Source: Isoetes taiwanensis (taxonomy: Eukaryota; Streptophyta; Lycopodiopsida; Isoetales; Isoetaceae). From it: a stretch of 64,000 nucleotides of DNA. Positions 32,769 through 46,083 of the stretch are shown one piece after another. The notes below the pieces were generated by a model, which ran no database searches, was not told the DNA's origin, and saw nothing but the letters and a program-made list of their open reading frames with translations. The position numbers were made by a program, and so were the translations under genes. Position 1 is the stretch's first letter. Every line of letters begins with the position of its first letter. The stretch is taken from NCBI GenBank assembly GCA_021234155.1, contig JAJEKV010000010.1, forward strand, positions 19,813,418-19,877,417, read 5' to 3'.

Positions 32769-33411
32769 GCCAAGCAAAAACCAAAATGTTAGATTTTGTT
32801 TTGAGTGTTTTCAATGTCAAAATCCACTCGACACTAATGAAGCGCTTACACAACCTCTAGCCAGTATAGTTTCCATTATTTTCATCAATGTTCAAGAATG
32901 TGAAGCAGCCAAAGATGACGATGAAAAAAAGCTTGAAAAGAATGGATCGGGCTAAGGAAACAGTAAGAGAGAGGTCAAAGACGAAACTAAAAGACCTTAT
33001 ACCTCAAAACATGCAGCTCCTCACTCTTTGATCGTAAGGAAATCACATGGCCACTGCAAGCCTATATTCCAAGTTTGTTCTCCCATCAGAAAAAATTTAA
33101 ATCTGAATCTGATTTATATATACAAGAAATTTATTATGAAGAAGGCGGCCACCGCGAATATTTCTCTGTACCGACTCAATTACTTATTTTGAGTTACATT
33201 TCTTTGAAACATGTGGGTTTGAACTTATTTTACCCTCTAACATTTGATAATTCAATGCTTGCTTTCAGAATGGTGTGCAAGATATTATTAAACAGTCGAA
33301 TATGCAATTTTACTTTATGCTCAAATACTAAAGGGTGTACAATTTGGGGGGTCACGATTGGTTAATCTAGAATGCTAAGGGGTTCTAGTCCAATTTCTAA
33401 AAACCCAACCT
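32769..33411. other. no gene recognised
   Basis: Spacer before the first TTC tract. A plus-strand frame at 33075-33365 shows no domain. Confidence 0.35.
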
Positions 33412-33519
33412 CCCTCCTCCTCCTTCTTCTTCTTCTTCTTCTTCTTCTTCTTCTTCTTCTTCTTCTTCTTCTTCTTCTTCTTCTTCTTCTTCTTCTTCTT
33501 CTTCTTCTTCTTCTTCTTC
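33412..33519. repeat. (TTC)n microsatellite, left border of the triplication
   Basis: About 32 pure TTC units after a short TCC-rich lead. Any poly-Leu or poly-Ser frame across it is an artefact. Confidence 0.98.
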
Positions 33520-36397
33520 GTACATATTCTTGCCAAGACTACAGTCACAGTTATGCAAACAATTACATTAAAAGAACCTTGTTCAAGGCAAGATCACTTA
33601 TCCCAATATCCACCCTGGTTTTTTAGGCCAGGCCACATCAGGCACTCTACAAACCTTAGCCCATATAATTTACTATATTGAAAAATATATCCAAAAATAA
33701 AAATCTTGAGTACTATAATTCATATCATCGTTTCCATATTAGCATATCCAATTTGTACATAATGTTTTTGAATTTGAAAGTATAAGGTAATCAATCTCAC
33801 AACTATAAACTTAAATCTTAACTTAAATCTTACAACTATGAAGCTTTGAATTTGAAAATATGAAGTGTAAAATAAACTTTGAATCTTGATGTAGCATATT
33901 CCATCCTCTTAAAGCGTTAGCGCCAACTCTAACAAACAAAATGGAGACAATTAGAGGAGAGAGAACGTGCACTGCGACCAATCAATACACAATTAGCATG
34001 ATAATGGTAAATGTGCAAGGGCCAAAAAGGTACATTGGGTCTCTCGACTCATCATCTGATCACCAATTGTATCCTTTTGCCCCGAGGTGACATTTAACTA
34101 GAAAATTTGGAATAGTAACATATTTAGCATTATAATTGCAATTTCTCAATTGATCTCAATCATTTTAACATATTTAGCATAGTACTAATTGATCCCAATC
34201 ATTCCCATTAGACGAGAACTAATTTCTTAGCCCCAAATCTAGCTGGTCATGTTGAGAACATATTCTACATCATGATAATTTCCTCACAGCTTTAAGTATA
34301 AAATTTTAACATCTTAAACTTTCTCAATTTGACATTTTAAACTTCCTCATTTTCTCAGATACTGTTCCTGCATTAAATCCAATTACGTCTTCCAGTTCGT
34401 ATCAATGTCAACCTTAAGATTTATACCACATGATATAGGACTCCATATAGATTCTTGAACGAACAGATTCTCAAACATAGACTCTTGAGCATATAAATTC
34501 TCAAATATAACTATCAAATATTCTCAAGATAGCTACTTTTTCCAAACTTACAAACCATAGAAATGTTTTAGAGCCAACATAAAACAAAGCTCAACCCAAA
34601 CCTGATTTAGAGAGCTTCGATTGTTTTGATATTATGTTGTCGCCAATGATGCCTACATGTTTTTGCACTGCCATCTTCAACGATCATGGCATCAGCACTT
34701 CTAGCACTTTTGTAACAGAGTTTGCTTGTTAAGCCCAAGAAGTCAATGGATCTCCTGTACATACGATTTTCTGCCATAAATTTATGGTCACCACAAATGA
34801 ACAGCCATTAAGGCGAGACCTTCTCTAAACTATGCAGGAAATAATATAATATAATATAAAATAAACGACTACTTCAATTAAGATGTGAATGCACATCTAT
34901 GATCTAGAGTAGTCACGTTTTTGATCAAACATGAAAACGTGATTCATACCTTATCAGAGATTCAGAAAGGGATTGAGACAATATAATCCAGCAGTTTCCT
35001 TAAGAATATGTCCTCTGGATATTTGCAACACTATTTCCAGTTCAAGATCATATGAGCTCAGCACTTTTTGCCCCACTAGTTTACAAACATCAGGCATCTA
35101 TCGAGGCATTTGCTTGCTATATTTTTTCGTGTTTTCCCCGCACGGATATCCGATTCTTACAAGACTTTATAAGCTGCGAGTAACATATATGCTTACTTGG
35201 TTTATCCAGATTGAGGATGTCGCCGGGGAAGCATCAAGAGCGGCATTTTAAGCAGACTTCACAACGAATTTGAAGAAGTCGTTAAGACAAACAATCCCGG
35301 AAAGATTTGAGCCTTATAATATAGGCATCCCGATTTATCCATGCCCTTTAATCTACCAATTTTTTCAAGCAATAATATAGCAATGCCTTGAAAAATCAAA
35401 AGCGCTCAGCCGCTATGCAAATGACTGTAAGGAGGAGGCAAATTTTCCAAGCCCTAGCCGTCAAATAACCATAAATATGTTAGGTAACAAAACCTTATTA
35501 ACACGTACATGAAAAATATTTCCCAAGAGTCATTAACACTCTTGCTTTTAGGTCTTAGCTTTTTTGCTTTTAGATCTTCCACACGATTTTCACATCAATG
35601 AGGTTACCAATCGAATGTCTTATCCTCAATAAAAACTTCTATTGGGCCATTAAAGCCAAAAAAGTGAACATGGTACAATTTCATGAAAATCATCATCTAA
35701 TGTGTCATGTGTACACCAAAGAATATCCAATCACCTAGTATTTATGCCTTTTACATATGGTTATTTATCACTTAATATCATGCAATCATTTAACAATTCA
35801 AAGACCATCAAGTAATTTTAAACGTCATGTGTACATATATTTTTGCATTTTAGCATGGTGCTTCCACCACACAAATTAAAATGTTCTATTTGGTAGTGCA
35901 CCCATATGTTCTTATATGCAAGGTTTGAACCTCTAGACACCCCCAACCTGGGCATCATAGCTTGCCATAATGTTGCACCTTAGGGAATAATTTTCATCAG
36001 TCTCCCATAAAATTATATTCCAAAGAGAAATATAATAGTTAGTGAGATTCCCCTAACCATATAGCATTTTTGCCATAGTCATTTATTCATGTTAACCATT
36101 GGTATCAAAAACTTACTTCCATTAGAATTATTTTGCAATATATAGAAGATATTAGAAGAATCTATGAGTATATTCTTCTTCTTCGTACATGTTCTCTTTG
36201 CAAATTTAAAGGCACTAGGGCCAAGTGCATCTGTCAAACCTTTACAACATAACCAGCTGTATTGTATGATCCATCTACAAAAGGCATTCAATCCATTTTG
36301 ATGTTCTGCATCAAACCTAGGCACCATAACTTGTGTCGGCACAAATAAAAGCAAGTTCTCAAAATTTGAAGATATGAAGACTTGAAGAGAATATTCT
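33520..36397. repeat. tandem segment A, copy 1
   Basis: About 2.88 kb, repeated at 36928-39804 and 40355-43233 with very high identity. No coding gene is recognised. On the minus strand it holds a TATA-like CTATATTATAAGG (about 35315) upstream of a short ATG frame, and further on a 45-codon stretch containing DLELEIVLQISRGHILKE (about 34965-35100), which is too little to name. It ends with an 18-bp palindrome around GAGAATATTCTC (36384-36401) running into TTC repeats. Confidence 0.9.
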
Positions 36398-36441
36398 CTT
36401 CTTCTTCTTCTTCTTCTTCTTCTTCTTCTTCTTCTTCTTCT
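36398..36441. repeat. (TTC)n tract between A1 and B1
   Basis: About 14 units, the shortest of the four tracts in the triplication. Confidence 0.97.
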
Positions 36442-36927
36442 CCTCCCACAATCCCTCCCTCGGGATGTAGGACTCCTCTTGTTATAAGGAAAGCAGGACC
36501 CCCCCTATAAAAAGAGGGGTCCTACTTCCTTACACCAGAAGAAAAACAGATTCAAAGAATCTTTCAATCATTATCAAATTATTATATCATCTTTATCTCA
36601 TTAGTATAAGGTGCATTGGACCAAATACCATATCCGCAATAGCAGATAATTCAAGAACTAGTACAATGGACCAGTTCAAGACCCAACAAAATGTTAGGGT
36701 TTAAAAATCTTGAAGTACATGAGGCACAGTGGGCCTTAAGTACCATGGACAGCCTGATATAGTATAAAACACTATATCATAATAGGCTATGGGCCATTTA
36801 CCATAGCATATGGTAGCAGAACCTATTTTACTGTCCAAAAGCAATAATATTCAAACTAACTTTGGGTTTGTAGAAGTGATCGTTTGCCGGATATCTCCAA
36901 ACAAGTGGAAGTCACGATTTCTTCTTC
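36442..36927 (+). repeat. spacer segment B, copy 1
   Basis: About 0.49 kb, repeated at 39872-40354. It contains a hairpin AGGACCCC...GGGGTCCT (about 36499-36528) that encloses a TATA box, CTATAAAAAG. Confidence 0.85.
36498..36545 (+). promoter_or_regulatory. TATA-box promoter candidate in segment B
   Basis: CCCTATAAAAAGAGGGG is a strong plant TATA context, and a pyrimidine-rich possible start (CTTCCTTACACC) lies about 30 bp downstream. The box sits in the loop of an 8-bp perfect inverted repeat. The same arrangement is present in the second copy (about 39930-39975). No long frame follows, so any transcript would be non-coding or the start of a lost element. Confidence 0.4.
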
Positions 36928-39804
36928 GTTACATATTCTTGCCAAGACTACTGATCCACGGTTATGCAAACAATTACATTAAAAGAACCTTGTTCAAGGC
37001 AAGATCACTTATCCCAATATCCACCCTGGTTTTTTAGGCCAGGCCACATCAGGCACTCTACAAACCTTAGCCCATATAATTTACTATATTGAAAAATATA
37101 TCCAAAAATAAAAATCTTGAGTACTATAATTCATATCATCGTTTCCATATTAGCATATCCAATTTGTACATAATGTTTTTGAATTTGAAAGTATAAGGTA
37201 ATCAATCTCACAACTATAAACTTAAATCTTAACTTAAATCTTACAACTATGAAGCTTTGAATTTGAAAATATGAAGTGTAAAATAAACTTTGAATCTTGA
37301 TGTAGCATATTCCATCCTCTTCCGCGTTAACGCCAACTCTAACAGCAAAATGGAGACAATTAGAGGAGAGAACCCGGTACTGCTGACCAATCAATACACA
37401 ATTAGCATGATAATGGTAAATGTGCAAGGGCCAAAAGGTACATTGGGTCTCTCGACTCATCGCCTGATCACCAATTGTATCCTTTTGCCCTGAGGTGACA
37501 TTTAACTAGAAAAGACTGGAATAGTAACATATTTAGCATTATAATTGCAATTTCTCAATTGATCTCAATCATTTTAACATATTTAGCATAGTACTAATTG
37601 ATCCCAATCATTCCCATTAGACGAGAACTAATTTCTTAGCCCCAAATCTAGCTGGTCATGTTGAGAACATATTCTACATCATGATAATTTCCTCACAGCT
37701 TTAAGTATAAAATTTTAACATCTTAAACTTTCTCAATTTGACATTTTAAACTTCCTCATTTTCTCAGATACTGTTCCTGCATTAAATCCAATTACGTCTT
37801 CCAGTTCGTATCAATGTCAACCTTAAGATTTATACCACATGATATAGGACTCCATATAGATTCTTGAACGAAAAGATTCTCAAACATAGACTCTTGAGCA
37901 TATAAATTCTCAAATATAACTATCAAATATTCTCAAGATAGCTACTTTTTCCAAACTTACAAACCATAGAAATGTTTTAGAGCCAACATAAAACAAAGCT
38001 CAACCCAAACCTGATTTAGAGAGCTTCGATTGTTTTGATATTATGTTGTCGCCAATGATGCCTACATGTTTTTGCACTGCCATCTTCAAGCGATCATGGC
38101 ATCGCACTTCTAGCACTTTTGTATGAGTTTGCTTGTTAAGCCCAAGAAGTCAATGGATCTCCTGTACATACGATTTTCTGCCATAAATTTATGGTCACCA
38201 CAAATGAACAGCCATTAAGGCGAGACCTTCTCTAAACTATGCAGGAAATAATATAATATAATATAAAATAAACGACTACTTCAATTAAGATGTGAATGCA
38301 CATCTATGATCTAGAGTAGTCACGTTTTTGATCAAACATGAAAACGTGATTCATACCTTATCAGAGATTCAGAAAGGGATTGAGACAATATAATCCAGCA
38401 GTTTCCTTAAGAATATGTCCTCTGGATATTTGCAACACTATTTCCAGTTCAAGATCATATGAGCTCAGCACTTTTTGCCCCACTAGTTTACAAACATCAG
38501 GCATCTATCAGAGCAGATTTGCTTGCTATATTTTCGTGTTTTCCCCTGCACAGATATCCGATTCTTACAAGACTTTATAAACTGCGAGTAACATATATGC
38601 TTACTTGGTTTATCCAGATAGGATGTAAAAGGGAAGCATCAAGAGCGGCATTTTAAGCGAGACTTCAACGAATTTGAAGAAGTCGTTAAGACAAACAATC
38701 CCGGAAAGATTTGAGCCTTATAATATAGGCATCCCGATTTATCCATGCCCTTTAATCTACCAATTTTTTCAAGCAATAATATAGCAATGCCTTGAAAAAT
38801 CAAAAGCGCTCAGCCGCTATGCAAATGACTGTAAGGAGGAGGCAAATTTTCCAAGCCCTAGCCGTCAAATAACCATAAATATGTTAGGTAACAAAACCTT
38901 ATTAACACGTACATGAAAAATATTTCCCAAGAGTCATTAACACTCTTGCTTTTAGGTCTTAGCTTTTTTGCTTTTAGATCTTCCACACGATTTTCACATC
39001 AATGAGGTTACCAATCGAATGTCTTATCCTCAATAAAAACTTCTATTGGGCCATTAAAGCCAAAAAAGTGAACATGGTACAATTTCATGAAAATCATCAT
39101 CTAATGTGTCATGTGTACACCAAAGAATATCCAATCACCTAGTATTTATGCCTTTTACATATGGTTATTTATCACTTAATATCATGCAATCATTTAACAA
39201 TTCAAAGACCATCAAGTAATTTTAAACGTCATGTGTACATATATTTTTGCATTTTAGCATGGTGCTTCCACCACACAAATTAAAATGTTCTATTTGGTAG
39301 TGCACCCATATGTTCTTATATGCAAGGTTTGAACCTCTAGACACCCCCAACCTGGGCATCATAGCTTGCCATAATGTTGCACCTTAGGGAATAATTTTCA
39401 TCAGTCTCCCATAAAATTATATTCCAAAGAGAAATATAATAGTTAGTGAGATTCCCCTAACCATATAGCATTTTTGCCATAGTCATTTATTCATGTTAAC
39501 CATTGGTATCAAAAACTTACTTCCATTAGAATTATTTTGCAATATATAGAAGATATTAGAAGAATCTATGAGTATATTCTTCTTCTTCGTACATGTTCTC
39601 TTTGCAAATTTAAAGGCACTAGGGCCAAGTGCATCTGTCAAACCTTTACAACATAACCAGCTGTATTGTATGATCCATCTACAAAAGGCATTCAATCCAT
39701 TTTGATGTTCTGCATCAAACCTAGGCACCATAACTTGCAGTATCAGCACAAATAAAAGCAAGTTCTCAAAATTTGAAGATATGAAGACTTGAAGAGAATA
39801 TTCT
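36928..39804. repeat. tandem segment A, copy 2
   Basis: Second copy, starting 3,408 bp after the first. It differs from copies 1 and 3 by short clustered indels, for example near 37323, 38088, 38510 and 38620. Confidence 0.9.
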
Positions 39805-39871
39805 CTTCTTCTTCTTCTTCTTCTTCTTCTTCTTCTTCTTCTTCTTCTTCTTCTTCTTCTTCTTCTTCTTC
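39805..39871. repeat. (TTC)n tract between A2 and B2
   Basis: About 22 units, preceded by the 18-bp palindrome (39791-39808). Confidence 0.97.
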
Positions 39872-40354
39872 TCCCACAATCCCTCCCTCGGGATGTAGGA
39901 CTCCTCTTGTTATAAGGAAAGCAGGACCCCCCCTATAAAAAGAGGGGTCCTACTTCCTTACACCAGAAGAAAAACAGATTCAAAGAATCTTTCAATCATT
40001 ATCAAATTATTATATCATCTTTATCTCATTAGTATAAGGTGCATTGGACCAAATACCATATCCGCAATAGCAGATAATTCAAGAACTAGTACAATGGACC
40101 AGTTCAAGACCCAACAAAATGTTAGGGTTTAAAAATCTTGAAGTACATGAGGCACAGTGGGCCTTAAGTACCATGGACAGCCTGATATAGTATAAAACAC
40201 TATATCATAATAGGCTATGGGCCATTTACCATAGCATATGGTAGCAGAACCTATTTTACTGTCCAAAAGCAATAATATTCAAACTAACCTGGGTTTGTAG
40301 AAGTGATGCGTTTGCCAGATATCTCCAGCAAGTGGAAGTCACGATTTCTTCTTC
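39872..40354 (+). repeat. spacer segment B, copy 2
   Basis: Nearly identical to 36442-36927, including the TATA-bearing hairpin. No B segment follows copy 3 of segment A. Confidence 0.85.
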
Positions 40355-43233
40355 GTACATATTCTTGCCAAGACTACAGTCACAGTTATGCAAACAATTA
40401 CATTAAAAGAACCTTGTTCAAGGCAAGATCACTTATCCCAATATCCACCCTGGTTTTTTAGGCCAGGCCACATCAGGCACTCTACAAACCTTAGCCCATA
40501 TAATTTACTATATTGAAAAATATATCCAAAAATAAAAATCTTGAGTACTATAATTCATATCATCGTTTCCATATTAGCATATCCAATTTGTACATAATGT
40601 TTTTGAATTTGAAAGTATAAGGTAATCAATCTCACAACTATAAACTTAAATCTTAACTTAAATCTTACAACTATGAAGCTTTGAATTTGAAAATATGAAG
40701 TGTAAAATAAACTTTGAATCTTGATGTAGCATATTCCATCCTCTTCCGCGTTAACGCCAACTCTAACAGCAAAATGGAGACAATTAGAGGAGAGAACCCG
40801 TACCTGCAGCCAATCAATACACAATTAGCATGATAATGGTAAATGTGCAAGGGCCAAAAGGTACATTGGGTCTCTCAGCTCATCGCTGATCACCAATTGT
40901 ATCCTTTTGCCCTGAGGTGACATTTAACTAGAAAAGACTGGAATAGTAACATATTTAGCATTATAATTGCAATTTCTCAATTGATCTCAATCATTTTAAC
41001 ATATTTAGCATAGTACTAATTGATCCCAATCATTCCCATTAGACGAGAACTAATTTCTTAGCCCCAAATCTAGCTGGTCATGTTGAGAACATATTCTACA
41101 TCATGATAATTTCCTCACAGCTTTAAGTATAAAATTTTAACATCTTAAACTTTCTCAATTTGACATTTTAAACTTCCTCATTTTCTCAGATACTGTTCCT
41201 GCATTAAATCCAATTACGTCTTCCAGTTCGTATCAATGTCAACCTTAAGATTTATACCACATGATATAGGACTCCATATAGATTCTTGAACGAACAGATT
41301 CTCAAACATAGACTCTTGAGCATATAAATTCTCAAATATAACTATCAAATATTCTCAAGATAGCTACTTTTTCCAAACTTACAAACCATAGAAATGTTTT
41401 AGAGCCAACATAAAACAAAGCTCAACCCAAACCTGATTTAGAGAGCTTCGATTGTTTTGATATTATGTTGTCGCCAATGATGCCTACATGTTTTTGCACT
41501 GCCATCTTCAACGATCATGGCATCAGCACTTCTAGCACTTTTGTAACAGAGTTTGCTTGTTAAGCCCAAGAAGTCAATGGATCTCCTGTACATACGATTT
41601 TCTGCCATAAATTTATGGTCACCACAAATGAACAGCCATTAAGGCGAGACCTTCTCTAAACTATGCAGGAAATAATATAATATAATATAAAATAAACGAC
41701 TACTTCAATTAAGATGTGAATGCACATCTATGATCTAGAGTAGTCACGTTTTTGATCAAACATGAAAACGTGATTCATACCTTATCAGAGATTCAGAAAG
41801 GGATTGAGACAATATAATCCAGCAGTTTCCTTAAGAATATGTCCTCTGGATATTTGCAACACTATTTCCGGTTCAAGATCATATGAGCTTCGGCACTTTT
41901 TGCCCCACTAGTTTACAAACATCAGGCATCTATCAGAGCAGATTTGCTTGCTATATTTTCGTGTTTTCCCCTGCACAGATATCCGATTCTTACAAGACTT
42001 TATAAACTGCGAGTAACATATATGCTTACTTGGTTTATCCAGGATTCAGATGTGCGCCAGGAAGCATCAAGAGCGGCATTTTAAGCAGACTTCACAACGA
42101 ATTTGAAGAAGTCGTTAAGACAAACAATCCCGGAAAGATTTGAGCCTTATAATATAGGCATCCCGATTTATCCATGCCCTTTAATCTACCAATTTTTTCA
42201 AGCAATAATATAGCAATGCCTTGAAAAATCAAAAGCGCTCAGCCGCTATGCAAATGACTGTAAGGAGGAGGCAAATTTTCCAAGCCCTAGCCGTCAAATA
42301 ACCATAAATATGTTAGGTAACAAAACCTTATTAACACGTACATGAAAAATATTTCCCAAGAGTCATTAACACTCTTGCTTTTAGGTCTTAGCTTTTTTGC
42401 TTTTAGATCTTCCACACGATTTTCACATCAATGAGGTTACCAATCGAATGTCTTATCCTCAATAAAAACTTCTATTGGGCCATTAAAGCCAAAAAAGTGA
42501 ACATGGTACAATTTCATGAAAATCATCATCTAATGTGTCATGTGTACACCAAAGAATATCCAATCACCTAGTATTTATGCCTTTTACATATGGTTATTTA
42601 TCACTTAATATCATGCAATCATTTAACAATTCAAAGACCATCAAGTAATTTTAAACGTCATGTGTACATATATTTTTGCATTTTAGCATGGTGCTTCCAC
42701 CACACAAATTAAAATGTTCTATTTGGTAGTGCACCCATATGTTCTTATATGCAAGGTTTGAACCTCTAGACACCCCCAACCTGGGCATCATAGCTTGCCA
42801 TAATGTTGCACCTTAGGGAATAATTTTCATCAGTCTCCCATAAAATTATATTCCAAAGAGAAATATAATAGTTAGTGAGATTCCCCTAACCATATAGCAT
42901 TTTTGCCATAGTCATTTATTCATGTTAACCATTGGTATCAAAAACTTACTTCCATTAGAATTATTTTGCAATATATAGAAGATATTAGAAGAATCTATGA
43001 GTATATTCTTCTTCTTCGTACATGTTCTCTTTGCAAATTTAAAGGCACTAGGGCCAAGTGCATCTGTCAAACCTTTACAACATAACCAGCTGTATTGTAT
43101 GATCCATCTACAAAAGGCATTCAATCCATTTTGATGTTCTGCATCAAACCTAGGCACCATAACTTGCAGTATCAGCACAAATAAAAGCAAGTTCTCAAAA
43201 TTTGAAGATATGAAGACTTGAAGAGAATATTCT
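40355..43233. repeat. tandem segment A, copy 3
   Basis: Third copy, starting 3,427 bp after the second. It ends at a TTC tract, after which the sequence is unique. Confidence 0.9.
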
Positions 43234-43297
43234 CTTCTTCTTCTTCTTCTTCTTCTTCTTCTTCTTCTTCTTCTTCTTCTTCTTCTTCTTCTTCTTC
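43234..43297. repeat. (TTC)n tract, right border of the triplication
   Basis: About 21 units, preceded by the 18-bp palindrome (43220-43237). Confidence 0.97.
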
Positions 43298-45067
43298 ACA
43301 TTTACACCCAGACTTACACTATAATTGCATAAATACAAACTTACAGTTCCATTCAGGATGTAAATTATTCCCAAATATCCATCCTGGGGAAAACCCAGGC
43401 CACAGCAAAAGGTAACCCTTACTTGGATGCATTCATGACCATAAGGTCTTAGACCGTTGGAAAATCTAAAACATTAACTAGATTTAGCACATCGTATATC
43501 TATTTTATGTCTTTAGTTTATAATCCTGTTATTATCAGCATTTGAAGTACAATCTCACATTTAGATATTTTATAATGTAGTAGTTCAACATGTATCATAA
43601 TAATATGTGAATTACCAAAATAGTCATATTTTTCAGTTAGTCAATTTCAAAGCTTATTTTTCTGGAATGCAAGCAATCAGAATATCATAGTTTAGAATGT
43701 GTTAAAACAAATTGAATTGCAGTAATCTGTTCAAGTAATAATCAGTCATAATATGTTGCATATAGCCAGCAGTATGTAAATATTTCAGAAATCATAAATG
43801 TCACCTATTCATAATCTCAACGTTTTAGATTCAGCCCATAAATTATCTCTGTAGACTGACATTCACGAGGACTTCAGAGAAGACTTCTCAATATGAAAAG
43901 ATCTCACCAATATGTATAGCAACTTGAGGCAATGGCTCAAATTAAACTTCGTTGGTAGTCTTCAAAAAGCATCCACATAACTTTGACAAAAGGAAATAGG
44001 AGATGATGCCTTGGTTACCTGCACCCAAACAGACCAACATTAGCATAATAATGGTAATGAGGAGAGGAGTGACAGGTAAGCTATAAGACATCATGGCTCT
44101 TCGCCCTTCACCTATCATAGTCAAATATTGTAACCACATATAGATCTATCAGTTCACCTCTTACGGTAGGTGATGCATTCTTTGACAAAAATATGCAAAG
44201 CTTTCTCAAAATTAAAGTGCAATGCTGCTTACCCCAGCACAATAGAGTCAATAAAACATTGCATTTACGAACTATGGATAGATTTCAGCTTAGCCATAGC
44301 CAATCTCTGGTAGGACTCAGCTTATCCCTAGGAATGCTATGCTGTTTATTCTGGCCAGTTAAAGGAGTTAACTCAGCATAAAATTATGAACATATATTGG
44401 TGCATCAGCAAGAGCCATCATATAAGAATTATAATCGAAGGAGGCACCATAATAACTATAGTCCATTGCTTCCTGACCTGTTACCGCAGTCCAATCTGTG
44501 CATGCCACCAACCACAACATCCGGCAGTTCTAAAGGCCAGCAAGATGGCTTAAACTATCCTAAGGTCTCAGAAACTCTTTCATTCTTACCCTGTTATAAT
44601 CTATAGTTCAAAGCGTAACTTAATGCTAGTAACATCATGTGATACCACTCAATATCCGCCAGCATACAGTTCATTCCATAAAACCCATATATTTTTATGA
44701 AAGACATCTAAATGGGCATCCCTGCTCTACTATAGCATAAAGCAAAGTTAAATCCCATGCCAATCCATATCTTTATCATTACATGGCAAGCAGTTTATTC
44801 TAGTCTAACAAAGCTCAAAATCCATTGTGTAACATGAGCATAAGCAAGAATAAGTCTTCTTTAAAAGATTAAAAGAAGGAAATACCAACTGAGCCGTTTA
44901 ACGAACCTCCAGAATGTCAACGTATCACCTTTAAGGAAAAAATAATTATTATGAAAGCTAACCTGAGTAAAGGCGCCTCCAAATATTAACATCCGTTTGC
45001 TTCATATGTTTGCTTCATATGTCTGCATCATTTTTCTGCCTTATGCAATGTCGGACCATAGCATAAC
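43298..45067. other. no gene recognised
   Basis: 1.8 kb of AT-rich unique DNA. No frame with domain features and no repeat family recognised. Confidence 0.4.
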
Positions 45068-45320
45068 AGAGAATCGATTTTGCCAAGGCATTTTCATGGA
45101 TAATGCCTTTTGGTATTCCAAAGCCTTGATAATGAACCACTGCCACAACCGTCCAAGCATAGGAGCCTTTGTACTAGGTCTGGATAGTCCAGAAACATGG
45201 TGGATACAGCATATTGATCACACAGTTCCTCCTAAGGGCAGCCGCTATATGAATCGTCAAGCCCATTTCGGCATCTTAGCGCCAAGAGCCTCAATAACAG
45301 AGTATTGGAAAAATAAAAGC
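45068..45320 (+). CDS. possible internal exon of an unknown gene
   Basis: An open stretch of about 84 codons containing NRFCQGIFMDNAFWYSKAL, then NHCHNRPSIGAFVLGLD, a WW pair and QAHFGILAPRASITEYWKN. It is rich in Trp, His, Asn and Cys and unlike random AT-rich translation. A strong donor, GC|GTAAGT, follows at about 45320, and an acceptor-like CATAACAG precedes it. No flanking exon could be joined, and I do not recognise the family. It could be an exon of a host gene that the triplication borders, or a relic. Confidence 0.3.
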
Positions 45321-45993
45321 GTAAGTCTCACATATATCTCATATCTGTTTATGCATATTAATATGAACATGGAGTTTTGCCACCGAAACATGTCCATATT
45401 AAATGAATCCGGCACAAAAGACTACAAGCTTTAATACGAAAGCAAAAAAGTCAAGGTTTATTGGGGAGAATACCTTGCATGTCCCATCTTACCTTTTCCC
45501 AATATACCAAGATAAGGTTTAAGAATTGACATGTAATAAATGTAAAGCATACCCATGTAACAAATATTTGCATGATAATATGGCATCGTAGAAGTTCAAC
45601 TTTGCCTTTTCTTCTCATTGGTCTTAATCCATCATAACAAAAAATCGAGTCTATCCCATATTTTATTTTTCTCATCTTTGAAATCACCTCATGTGAAATA
45701 ATAGCCCATTTAGGGAACCCAAATGGCCTAGAACAATAGTGGTCCCGTCTATTCCCAATATCTCCATGTTATAGTAGTGGCCACATCATTTGCCAATGCT
45801 ATCATATTATGTATTTGGGATAAGCTTCAAATAATTCGCAGTGTAATGGTGGTTTTACCACGTTCACTTTAGGTCGATAAGTGTGCTTGCTACTCCAAAT
45901 CAGAGTTAGAGTGTTATAGCAACAAGATATCATCAAAAATTAGTATGTTAAGGAACATAAGACGGAAGAAACTTAATAATTACTATTATTAAT
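45321..45993. other. no gene recognised
   Basis: Unique AT-rich DNA. A minus-strand frame at 45451-45687 has no features. Confidence 0.35.
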
Positions 45994-46083
45994 CTTCTTC
46001 TTCTTCTTCTTCTTCTTCTTCTTCTTCTTCTTCTTCTTCTTCTTCTTCTTCTTCTTCTTCTTCTTCTTCTTCTTCTTCTTCTT
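45994..46083. repeat. (TTC)n microsatellite, fifth tract
   Basis: About 30 TTC units, 2.7 kb right of the triplication and not next to an A or B segment. A short (CA)n run follows at 46138-46152. Confidence 0.98.

Noticed and set aside
32784-33030. Upstream exon joined to the possible terminal exon at 32636-32768
   Set aside because: A CAG...GTATAAG exon candidate of 51 bp exists, but no phase joins it in frame to the downstream stretch.
33372-33626. Poly-Leu protein, and a poly-Ser protein at 43218-43415
   Set aside because: Translations of TTC microsatellites.
34973-38656. Plus-strand frame with CPLDICNTISSSRSYEL present in all three tandem copies
   Set aside because: It is conserved only because the DNA is tripled. 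Frames differ by indels between copies and no domain is seen.
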